Positions 8,834 to 16,656 of a stretch of 64,000 nucleotides of DNA are shown one piece after another. Source of the stretch: Stenotrophomonas sp. SAM-B (GTDB lineage: Bacteria > Pseudomonadota > Gammaproteobacteria > Xanthomonadales > Xanthomonadaceae); NCBI RefSeq assembly GCF_013387485.1, contig NZ_JABBXB010000002.1:248001-312000 (forward strand). The letters are read 5' to 3'. A program made the position numbers and the translations under genes. Within the stretch, counting starts at the first letter, position 1, and each line of letters starts with the position of its first letter. The notes beneath the pieces are model-generated. The model had not been told where the DNA came from, did not search any database, and was given only the letters and a program-made list of their open reading frames with translations.

Positions 8834-11653
8834 ATGAAAACGATTTCAAAGCCCCTGGCCCTGACGGCCGCCATCGCGCTCTCGCTGAGCGCTTCCGCCT
8901 GGGCTGCCGCCCCGGTTGCCACCACCGACGCGTTCACCGTGCTGACCCTGGAACAGACCCCGGGTGAGCTGGATGCGGCCGTGGTCGCCGCGCAGCTGGA
9001 GCAGCTGCAGGTCGATGCCCTGACCGTGCGCAACGTCGAACGCCGCGCCGACCGCGTGGACCCGCTGCAGGGCCTGGCCGACGCGCTGGGCTACCACTAT
9101 CGTTTCGTGACCGCCGATCCTGCCGCCGCGCAGCAGACCGGCAGCGTCGTGCTGACCCGCCTGCCGATCGAAGCCGAGTCGGGCACCGAACAGCCGTCGC
9201 TGAATTACCTGCGCCTCAACGATGGCCGCCACGTCGTCGCGCTGTACACCAGCGCTGCCGATGCCGCCGCACTGCCGCCGCTGGTCACCCGTTCGCGCCT
9301 GGGCGCACCGGCCGTGCTGCTGGGCGCGGTCAGCGCCGATGCGGCCACCACCGCCGGCTTCGATCCGTCGCGCGTGGCGCTGGAAGCCAACGAGAGCTAC
9401 TTCAGTGACGGCTTCCAGTCGGCCAGCTCGGCCCCGATCAAGCTGCGCACCCATGACGGCAGGAAGGGCACCACCGCGGCCACGCTGCTGACCCTGGGCT
9501 ATGCCGCGCCGGTCGGTGGCGAGACGCCGTGGATGGACACCGCCCTGAACGCCGATGCCCGTGCCAAGGCCCTGCTCGCGCAGATGACCGTGGACGAGAA
9601 GTTCCAGATGCTGCACAGCTACTTCGGGCTGGGCAAGGACGGCGGTCCGCTGCCGGAAGGCGCGGTCGGTTCGGCCGGTTTCGTGCCGGGCGTGCCGCGC
9701 CTGGGCATTCCTTCGCAGCAGTCGGCCGATGCCGGCGTCGGCGTGACCAACCCGGGTGGCCTGCGCAAGGGCGACCACGCCACCGCGATGCCGTCCGGTC
9801 CGTCCACCGCATCGAGCTGGAACCCGGATATCGCCTTCGCCGGTGGCGCCACCATGGGCCGTGAAGCCTGGCAGCAGCGCTTCAACATTCTGCTGGCCGG
9901 CAGCGTCAACCTGCAGCGCGACCCGCGCAATGGCCGCAACTTCGAATACGCCGGTGAAGATCCCCTGCTGGCCGGTGTGCTGGTCGGCGAATCGATCCGC
10001 GGCGTGCAGAGCCAGCACGTGATCTCCACGATGAAGCACTTCGCGCTCAACGACATGGAGACCTCGCGTAATTTCCACAGCGCCGAGATCGGCGAACAGG
10101 CGATGCGCGAGTCGGACCTGCTGGCCTTCGAAATCGCCATCGACATCGGCAAGCCCGGTTCGGCGATGTGCTCGTACAACCGCATCAACGGCACCTACGG
10201 CTGCGAACACGATTACCTCATGAACGAGGTGCTCAAGCAGGAATGGAAGTTCCCCGGTTTCGTGATGTCCGACTGGGGCGGCGTGCACAGCGGCTCCAAG
10301 GCGGCGCTGGCCGGCCTGGACCAGCAGTCGGCCGGTGAAGTGTTCGACAAGGCGGTCTACTTCGACGAACCGCTGCGCCTGGCCGTGGCCGGTGGCGTGG
10401 TGCCGCAGGCGCGCCTGGACGACATGGTGAGCCGCATCCTGCGCACCATGTTCGCGCACGGCAATTTCGACCTACCGCCGGTGCATGAGCCGATCGACGA
10501 CGACGCCGGCTTCCACGCCGCGCAGCGCACCGTCGAAGAAGGCAGCGTGCTGCTGCGCAATGCCGGTGACCTGCTGCCGCTGGGCAAGGACGTGCAGCGC
10601 ATCGTCATCATCGGTGGCCATGCCGACAAGGGCGTGATCGGTGGCGGCGGTTCCTCGATGGTGGGCTGGACCGCGCGCGGCACCAATGCGGTGCCGGGTG
10701 TGATGCCGACCACCTGGCCGGGCCCGGTGATCTTCCACCCGTCCTCGCCGCTGGAAGCGCTGCGTGCCGAACGTCCGGATGCCCGCATCGATTACGTGGA
10801 TGGCCGTGACGTGGCTGCCGCCGCGCGCGCTGCCGCTGCCGCCGATGTGGCCATCGTGTTCGCCACGCAGTGGTCGGCCGAGTCGGTCGATCTGCCGCAC
10901 ATGCAGCTGCCGGACAACCAGGACAAGCTGATCGCCGGGGTGGCCAAGGCCAACCCGAAGACCGTGGTGGTGCTGGAAACCAATGGCCCGGTCGAGCTCC
11001 CGTGGCTGCAGCAGGTACCGGCCATCCTGCAGGCCTGGTACCCGGGCATCCGCGGTGGCGAAGGCATCGCCGCGCTGCTGACCGGCAAGGTCAATCCGTC
11101 CGGCCGCCTGCCGGTGACCTGGCCGGTGGATGTCAGCCAGCTGCCGCGCCCGCACGTCAACGGCCTGGGCTTCAACCCGAAGAACAAGCCGGATGACACC
11201 ATCGATTACGACATCGAAGGCGCCAACGTCGGCTACAAGTGGTTCGCCGCCAAGGGCCTGACTCCGCAGTACGCGTTCGGCCATGGCCTGTCCTACACCA
11301 GCTTCGGCTACGACAACCTGCAGGTGGTGGTGGAAGGCCAGCGTGTGGTCGCCAGCGTGGACGTGCGCAACACCGGCAAGGTCGCCGGTGCGGACGTGCC
11401 GCAGCTGTACCTGCAGCTGCCGCAGGGCAGCACCACGCCGATCCGCCTGATCGGCTTCCAGAAGGTGACGCTGCAGCCGGGCGAAAGCCGCCGTATCCGC
11501 ATCGAAGCCGAGCCGAAGACGCTGGCCAGCTTCGACACCGCCGACAAGCAGTGGAAGATCGCCGGTGGGCAGTACGAAGTGCAGCTGTCGCGCGCGGCCA
11601 ACGCACCGGTGCAGCGCGTGCCGCTGGAGCTGGCCGAGCAGGTCGTCCGCTGA
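8834..11653 (+). CDS. Secreted GH3 beta-glucosidase with EEP-like N-terminal domain
   Basis: A 939-residue secreted enzyme. Signal peptide MKTISKPLALTAAIALSLSASAWA is followed by an unusual region (about residues 28-225), then a full glycoside hydrolase family 3 core: NLQRDPRNGRNFEYAGEDP, KHFALND, and the nucleophile motif GFVMSDWGGVHS with Asp480. After it come the alpha/beta sandwich and a C-terminal fibronectin III-like domain (YDNLQVVVEGQRVVASVDVRNTGKVAGADVPQLYL). GH3 enzymes release glucose or xylose from beta-linked oligosaccharides, here probably in the periplasm. The ATG at 8834 is chosen because it begins the signal peptide; an in-frame upstream ATG exists at 8764. The N-terminal region resembles a degenerate endonuclease/exonuclease/phosphatase fold (see findings). 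Confidence 0.9.
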   Translation: MKTISKPLALTAAIALSLSASAWAAAPVATTDAFTVLTLEQTPGELDAAVVAAQLEQLQVDALTVRNVERRADRVDPLQGLADALGYHYRFVTADPAAAQQTGSVVLTRLPIEAESGTEQPSLNYLRLNDGRHVVALYTSAADAAALPPLVTRSRLGAPAVLLGAVSADAATTAGFDPSRVALEANESYFSDGFQSASSAPIKLRTHDGRKGTTAATLLTLGYAAPVGGETPWMDTALNADARAKALLAQMTVDEKFQMLHSYFGLGKDGGPLPEGAVGSAGFVPGVPRLGIPSQQSADAGVGVTNPGGLRKGDHATAMPSGPSTASSWNPDIAFAGGATMGREAWQQRFNILLAGSVNLQRDPRNGRNFEYAGEDPLLAGVLVGESIRGVQSQHVISTMKHFALNDMETSRNFHSAEIGEQAMRESDLLAFEIAIDIGKPGSAMCSYNRINGTYGCEHDYLMNEVLKQEWKFPGFVMSDWGGVHSGSKAALAGLDQQSAGEVFDKAVYFDEPLRLAVAGGVVPQARLDDMVSRILRTMFAHGNFDLPPVHEPIDDDAGFHAAQRTVEEGSVLLRNAGDLLPLGKDVQRIVIIGGHADKGVIGGGGSSMVGWTARGTNAVPGVMPTTWPGPVIFHPSSPLEALRAERPDARIDYVDGRDVAAAARAAAAADVAIVFATQWSAESVDLPHMQLPDNQDKLIAGVAKANPKTVVVLETNGPVELPWLQQVPAILQAWYPGIRGGEGIAALLTGKVNPSGRLPVTWPVDVSQLPRPHVNGLGFNPKNKPDDTIDYDIEGANVGYKWFAAKGLTPQYAFGHGLSYTSFGYDNLQVVVEGQRVVASVDVRNTGKVAGADVPQLYLQLPQGSTTPIRLIGFQKVTLQPGESRRIRIEAEPKTLASFDTADKQWKIAGGQYEVQLSRAANAPVQRVPLELAEQVVR
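8835..8848. promoter_or_regulatory. Possible LacI-like palindrome overlapping GH3 start
   Basis: TGAAAACGATTTCA has 5-bp arms (TGAAA/TTTCA) around a CG centre, the shape of a LacI-family site. It overlaps the first codons, so the symmetry may be coincidental. Confidence 0.2.
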
Positions 11654-11668
11654 GCTGACGGACGCGCC

Positions 11669-11786
11669 GGTACCGACCAACGGTCGGTACCTACCGCGGA
11701 TCGGACCCGAGGCGCGTTACGGGGTAGGGCACGACCGTTGGTCGTGCCAACGTTCTGACGGGCAGGCCACGACCGTTGGTCGTGCC
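11669..11786. repeat. Cluster of three GTAG-type palindromes
   Basis: Three short inverted repeats fill the 138 bp between the GH3 stop and the convergent LysR gene. One is GGTACCGACC-AAC-GGTCGGTACC (11669-11691). The next is GTAG-GGCACGACC-GTT-GGTCGTGCC (11724-11748, with GTAG at 11724-11727). The last is a near copy with one bulged base (11765-11786). The third shares the second's core, so this looks like a local amplification. They probably serve as 3' hairpins for both convergent genes. Confidence 0.75.
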
Positions 11787-11791
11787 ACCGG

Positions 11792-12688
11792 TCACCCCGG
11801 CAGGTGCTCGCGCAGGTGCGCCAGCAGCAGCCGGACCCGGCGCGAGGGCTGGGCGGTGTTCGGAAACACCGCATACACGCCCTGGCGCGGGAACCGATGG
11901 TGGCGCAGGATCGGCAGCAGCCGGCCCTGCGCCAGATCGTCATCGATCAACCACTGCGGCAACACGGTCGCGCCGGCCCCGGCCAGCGCGAAGGCGCGCA
12001 GCGTGGAGGCGTTGTCGACCGTGACCACCGCATGGGCGGGGTTGCAGGCAAACAGCGCGGTGCTCCCATCGGGGGCCACCAGCGGCAGGTCCGCCAGGCG
12101 CGGATACCCCAACCGTGGCAGCGTGCGGATCCAGTCCGGATCGTCGCGTGCCGCATCGTCGGGCAACGTGGACAACAACGAGGGTGAGGCGACCGCGCAC
12201 AGCGCGTGCTCGTCCAGCAGGGTCGCGCGCAGCTGCGAGTCCTGCAGGCGCCCCAGCCGGATCGCCAGATCGAACCGCTCGGGGATCAGGTCCGCCGGCG
12301 CCGGTGAGGTCGACAGGTGCAGGCGCAGCTCGGGATGCAGGGCGCGGAACGATTCCAGCACCGGCACGACCCGGGCGATCGCATACTCCGGCGTGGTGGT
12401 CAGCCGCAGCGTGCCACGCAACTGGAGCTGTTCACTGCGGGCCTCCTCGATCGCCAGCTCGGCAGTCGCCAGCAGGGCGGTACAGTGCTGGTAGAAGCGT
12501 TCGCCGGCCTCGGTCAACGCCAGGCTGCGGGTATTGCGCACCAGCAGGGTCACGCCCAGTTCCTGCTCCAGCCGCTTGAGATTGAAGCTCACCACGGCCC
12601 GGCTCTGGCCGAGGCGCTCCGCGGCCGCGGTCAGGCTGCCGGCATCGACAATCGCCTTGAAGGTTTCGAAGCGGTCCAGGCTGACCAT
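11792..12688 (-). CDS. LysR-type transcriptional regulator
   Basis: A 298-residue LysR protein: N-terminal helix-turn-helix (MVSLDRFETFKAIVDAGSLT, ERLGQSRAVVSFNLKRLEQELG) and a C-terminal periplasmic-binding-like effector domain. The ATG at 12688 is preferred over an in-frame TTG at 12706 because the latter falls inside the operator palindrome. It is divergent from the DHA2-type exporter, the usual arrangement when a LysR protein controls its neighbour in response to the pump's substrate or a related metabolite. The inducer is unknown. Confidence 0.9.
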   Translation of the reverse strand: MVSLDRFETFKAIVDAGSLTAAAERLGQSRAVVSFNLKRLEQELGVTLLVRNTRSLALTEAGERFYQHCTALLATAELAIEEARSEQLQLRGTLRLTTTPEYAIARVVPVLESFRALHPELRLHLSTSPAPADLIPERFDLAIRLGRLQDSQLRATLLDEHALCAVASPSLLSTLPDDAARDDPDWIRTLPRLGYPRLADLPLVAPDGSTALFACNPAHAVVTVDNASTLRAFALAGAGATVLPQWLIDDDLAQGRLLPILRHHRFPRQGVYAVFPNTAQPSRRVRLLLAHLREHLPG

Positions 12689-12700
12689 GGCTGCCGTGTC

Positions 12701-12719
12701 TGTCAAAAATGGTTTGACA
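12701..12719. promoter_or_regulatory. LysR operator (T-N11-A palindrome)
   Basis: TGTCAAA-AATGG-TTTGACA is a perfect 7-bp inverted repeat with a 5-bp spacer and contains the LysR-box form T-N11-A. It lies between the divergent LysR and exporter genes, 12 bp upstream of the LysR start, so it probably mediates both autorepression and activation of the exporter. Confidence 0.7.
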
Positions 12720-12792
12720 GTCTTGCACTCGATTGCCCGTATATCCAGCCACTGGCAACGCGCATGCTGCCGCCTTGCAATCGGAGCGCGCC

Positions 12793-14148
12793 ATGACCTA
12801 CCGGGCGAGAGTGGAAACGTTGTACCTGCTGGGATTCTCGCTGGACCTGGTGAACATGTTCATCGGCACGGTCGCCTATCCGGCCATCGCGACCGACCTG
12901 CAGGCCTCCGTGCCGCAGCTGGCGTGGATCGGCAACGCCTACATGCTCGGCCTGACCCTGGTCATTCCGCTCGGCAGCTGGCTCGCGGCACGCCTGGGTG
13001 AGCGCCGGCTGCTGTGCGTGTCGCTGGCGCTGTTCACCCTGGGCGCGGTGCTGGCAGGCACCGCCCCCAGCATCGAGTGGCTGATCGGCTGGCGCCTGCT
13101 GCAGGGGCTGGGTGGGGGCCTGTTGATTCCGGTCGGGCAGGCGATGGCCTATCGCGAATGCCCGCCGGCCGACCGCGCACGCCTGACCGCCCGCATCATG
13201 GCCGTCGCGCTGCTGGTGCCGGCGCTGTCGCCGACCCTGGGGGGCGTGCTGGTGGAGTGGGGCTCGTGGCGGGGCGTGCTGCTGGTCAGTGTGCCGCTGG
13301 CCGTGGTGGCCCTGGCGCTGGCGGCCTGCTGGGTGCGTCCGGGTGCGCCGCTGTCCGCGCCAGCGCTGGACCGGCGCGGGCTGCTGCTGGGCTCGGTGGG
13401 GCTGAGCGTGCTGCTGGTCGCGCTGAGCCTGATCGCCGAACCGGGCCAGCGGCCGGTGGGCGCCGGGCTGCTGGTTGCCGCCGCCGTGGTGCTGTTCCTC
13501 TACGCCCGCAGTGCGCGTCGGACCGATCAGCCGGTGCTGCAGTGGTCGCTGCTGCGGCATGCCTCACTGCGGTTGGCGATGCTGGTCTATCTGCTGGTGC
13601 CCGGCACCTTCATCGGCACCCAGCTGGTGGCGACGCTGCTGCTGCATCGGCAAGGCTACGGGGCCGCCGCCATCGGTGGCTTCATGTTGCCGTGGGCGAT
13701 CGCCTCGGCCTGCGCGATTGCCACCACCCGGCACTGGCTGCCACGCATCGGCGCGCGCCCACTCCTGAGCTTCGGCATGGGATGTCAGGCGCTCGGCATC
13801 GCGCTGCTGATCGGCGTGCAGGCCGGCCACCCGTGGTTGCCGGTGCTGGCGTTCGCGCTGATGGGGCTGGGTGGCAGCCTGTGCAGCAGCAGTGCGCAGA
13901 CGCTCGCCTTCCAGGGCCTGGCGGATGCGGAGCTGCTGCCGGGCAGCGCGCTGTGGAACCTCAACCGCCAGCTCAGCTTCTGCCTGGCTGCCGCACTGCT
14001 GGCCTGCGTCCTGGCGCTGCTCTCCGCCGTCCTGCCGGCACAGGCATTCACGCTCACCCTGATGCTGGCGGCCGGCATGAGCCTGCTGCCGATCCTGCTG
14101 TTGTGGCGCCTGCCGGCGTCCTCCCTTTCCTTGAGAACCTCCCCATGA
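12793..14148 (+). CDS. MFS DHA2-type (EmrB/QacA-like) exporter
   Basis: A 451-residue transporter with about 13-14 membrane segments. TM1 reads LGFSLDLVNMFIGTVAYPAIATDL with an acidic residue, as in EmrB/QacA. The GSWLAARLGERRLL loop is motif A, and GWRLLQGLGGGLLIPVGQAMAYR matches motif C-like segments. Such pumps use the proton gradient to export drugs or metabolites. The ATG at 12793 follows GGAG. The stop overlaps the next start (ATGA at 14145-14148), so it is translationally coupled to the NTF2-like gene. Confidence 0.88.
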   Translation: MTYRARVETLYLLGFSLDLVNMFIGTVAYPAIATDLQASVPQLAWIGNAYMLGLTLVIPLGSWLAARLGERRLLCVSLALFTLGAVLAGTAPSIEWLIGWRLLQGLGGGLLIPVGQAMAYRECPPADRARLTARIMAVALLVPALSPTLGGVLVEWGSWRGVLLVSVPLAVVALALAACWVRPGAPLSAPALDRRGLLLGSVGLSVLLVALSLIAEPGQRPVGAGLLVAAAVVLFLYARSARRTDQPVLQWSLLRHASLRLAMLVYLLVPGTFIGTQLVATLLLHRQGYGAAAIGGFMLPWAIASACAIATTRHWLPRIGARPLLSFGMGCQALGIALLIGVQAGHPWLPVLAFALMGLGGSLCSSSAQTLAFQGLADAELLPGSALWNLNRQLSFCLAAALLACVLALLSAVLPAQAFTLTLMLAAGMSLLPILLLWRLPASSLSLRTSP

Positions 14149-14540
14149 ATGACACGCGTGCCTTCACCGAAATCCATGACCTGCATGTGCTGATCGAAGA
14201 CTGGTTCACCGGCCGCGCGCCGGTGGCTGCACTGGACGCGCTGCTCGCCCGTTTCAACGACGACTTCAGCATGGTCGGCATCCGGGGCGTGCGCCTGGAC
14301 AAGCCGGCGCTGGCAGGCTTCTTCGGATCGGCCCATGGCAGCCGGCCAGGCCTGCAGATCACCGTCGATGCGTTGCAGTATCTGCCGTTGGGTGCCAACG
14401 CCTGCGCGGTGCGCTACCGCGAAGACCAGAGCGAGGCCGGTGGCGCGGGCCATGGCCGCGAAGCCTTGGCCATTCTGGTGGACAGCGCTGACGGCACGCT
14501 GGCCTGGCAGGCTTTGCATGAAACGGTGGTTGGCAGCTGA
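14145..14540 (+). CDS. NTF2/SnoaL-like small protein
   Basis: A 131-residue cytosolic protein beginning MNDTRAFTEIHDLHVLIEDWFTG. The opening helix, the ALDALLARFNDDFSMVGIRG segment, and the alternating strands through YREDQSEAGG and ALAILVDSADGTLAWQALHET fit the cone-shaped NTF2/DUF4440-like fold used by many small ligand-binding proteins and isomerases. It has no visible catalytic motif. Its four-base overlap with the exporter gene suggests a joint role, perhaps handling the exported compound. Confidence 0.7.
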   Translation: MNDTRAFTEIHDLHVLIEDWFTGRAPVAALDALLARFNDDFSMVGIRGVRLDKPALAGFFGSAHGSRPGLQITVDALQYLPLGANACAVRYREDQSEAGGAGHGREALAILVDSADGTLAWQALHETVVGS

Positions 14541-14638
14541 ATGCGCGAAATGGCCACGGAACAGGCCGATCGGCATCTACCGGGGCAGCGCCCGCAGCGC
14601 TAGGCTGCGGGAGTTGCCATCACTGCCGGGAGAGCCCC

Positions 14639-16534
14639 ATGCGTGTGCGTGTAGTGCCAGTTGCGCTGTTGAGCCTGATGGTTGCGGCCAGTGTGTCGGC
14701 GCAGACCTCGCCGATGACCCCGGACATTCCCGCCAAGGGCTTCGTGACGCCCACGGCGCAGGACAACTACGACAAGCGCGTGGTGATGGTGCCGATGCGT
14801 GACGGAACGAAACTCTACACGGTGATCGTGGTGCCCAAGGGCGCCAGGAACGCGCCGATCCTGCTGACCCGCACGCCTTACGATGCCGCCAACCGCGCCA
14901 AGCGCATGGATTCGCCGAACATGCGCGACATCCTGCCGCAGGGCGACGAGGTGTTCGTCGATGGCGGGTACATCCGGGTGTTCCAGGACATCCGTGGCAA
15001 GTACGGCTCCGAGGGCGATTACGTGATGACCCGGCCACTGCGCGGGCCGCTCAACAACACCAAGGTCGACCACGCCACCGACGCGTGGGACACCATCGAC
15101 TGGCTGGTCAAGCACGTGCCCGAGAGTAACGGCAAGGTCGGCATGCTGGGCTCATCCTACGAGGGCTTCACCGTGGTGATGGCGCTGACCAACCCGCACC
15201 CGGCGTTGAAGGTCGCCGCGCCGCAGAGCCCGATGATCGATGGCTGGATGGGCGACGACTGGCTCAACTACGGGGCGTTCCGGCAGGTCAACTTCGGCTA
15301 CTTCACCGGGCAGCTGGCCAAGCGCGGCAAGGGGCCGTCGATCCCCAGCGTGGGCTACGACGATTACACGACCTTCCTGCGCGCCGGCTCGGCGGGCGAC
15401 TACGCCAAGGCCAACGGGCTGGACCAGCTGCCGTGGTGGCACAAGCTGATCGAGCATCCGGGCTACGACGCGTTCTGGCAGGAGCAGGCGCTGGACGCGC
15501 GCATGGCCAAGACCGAACTGAAGGTGCCCACGATGTGGCTGCAGGGCCTGTGGGACCAGGAAGACATGTGGGGCGCGGTGCACAGCTATGCGGCGATGGA
15601 GCCGCGCGACACCGGCAACACGCTGAACTATCTGGTGATGGGCCCGTGGCGGCACAGCCAGGTCAACTATGACGGCAGCAGCCTGGGGCCGTTGAAGTTC
15701 GACGGCGATACCGCGCTGCAGTTCCGCCGCGATGTGCTCAAGCCGTTCTTCGATCAGTACCTGGTCGATGGCGCGCCCAAGGCGCAGACACCGCCGGTGC
15801 TGATCTACAACACCGGCGAGAACCATTGGGACAAGCTGCAGCAGTGGCCGCGCAGCGTGGCGCAGTCCAGGCCGCTGTACCTGCGCGCGGGCGGCAAGCT
15901 GTCCTTCGAGGCACCGCAGGCGGGGGAGGCCACGTTCGAAGCCTATGTGTCCGATCCGGCCAAGCCGGTGCCGTTCGTGCCGCGCCCGGTGCGGTTCGCC
16001 GACCGCGATATGTGGACCAGCTGGCTGGTGAAGGATCAGCGCTTCGTGGACGGCCGGCCGGACGTGCTGACGTTCGTCAGTGAGCCCTTGACCGAACCGC
16101 TGCGGATCGGTGGTGCGCCGCAGGTCAATCTGCAGGCGGCGACGAGCGGCAGCGACAGCGATTGGGTGGTGAAGCTGATCGATGTGTATCCGGACCAGAC
16201 GCCGTCGACGCCCGAGATGGGCGGCTACGAGCTGTCGGTCTCGATGGCGATCTTCCGTGGCCGGTACCGCGAGAGCTTCAGCGATCCGAAGGCGATCGCG
16301 AGCAATCAGGTCCTGGACTACACGTTCGGTCTGCCGACCGCGAACCATGTGTTCCAGCCAGGTCATCGGGTCATGGTGCAGGTGCAGTCCAGCCTGTTCC
16401 CGCTGTATGACCGCAATCCGCAGACGTTCGTGCCGAACATCTACTTGGCCAAGCCGGGCGATTACCAGAAGGCGACGCAGCAGATCTGGCACGCGCCGCA
16501 GCAGGCCAGCTTCATTTCTTTGCCGGTGTACTGA
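14639..16534 (+). CDS. aehA: Secreted alpha-amino acid ester hydrolase (CocE/NonD family)
   Basis: A 631-residue periplasmic serine hydrolase with signal peptide MRVRVVPVALLSLMVAASVSAQ. The alpha/beta-hydrolase core contains GSSYEGF with nucleophile Ser173, the acidic residue in LQGLWDQEDMWG (Asp306) and the histidine in MGPWRHSQVNY (His339). This is the spacing of the Xanthomonas citri alpha-amino acid ester hydrolase (Ser174/Asp307/His340 from memory). A C-terminal jelly-roll domain completes the CocE family. These enzymes hydrolyse or transfer alpha-amino acyl groups of esters and beta-lactam antibiotics; the natural substrate is unclear. A GGGAG ribosome site precedes the ATG. Confidence 0.92.
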   Translation: MRVRVVPVALLSLMVAASVSAQTSPMTPDIPAKGFVTPTAQDNYDKRVVMVPMRDGTKLYTVIVVPKGARNAPILLTRTPYDAANRAKRMDSPNMRDILPQGDEVFVDGGYIRVFQDIRGKYGSEGDYVMTRPLRGPLNNTKVDHATDAWDTIDWLVKHVPESNGKVGMLGSSYEGFTVVMALTNPHPALKVAAPQSPMIDGWMGDDWLNYGAFRQVNFGYFTGQLAKRGKGPSIPSVGYDDYTTFLRAGSAGDYAKANGLDQLPWWHKLIEHPGYDAFWQEQALDARMAKTELKVPTMWLQGLWDQEDMWGAVHSYAAMEPRDTGNTLNYLVMGPWRHSQVNYDGSSLGPLKFDGDTALQFRRDVLKPFFDQYLVDGAPKAQTPPVLIYNTGENHWDKLQQWPRSVAQSRPLYLRAGGKLSFEAPQAGEATFEAYVSDPAKPVPFVPRPVRFADRDMWTSWLVKDQRFVDGRPDVLTFVSEPLTEPLRIGGAPQVNLQAATSGSDSDWVVKLIDVYPDQTPSTPEMGGYELSVSMAIFRGRYRESFSDPKAIASNQVLDYTFGLPTANHVFQPGHRVMVQVQSSLFPLYDRNPQTFVPNIYLAKPGDYQKATQQIWHAPQQASFISLPVY

Positions 16535-16656
16535 GCGGACACGGCCTGCTTCGCCACGCGGCTGCGCTGGCACGCCGCGTGCGGGGTCGCGCCGGTTGCA
16601 TTGCATCGTCCTTGGACAGGCGGTAGCGTGCAGCTCCGCTTTGTACGATGTGACCG

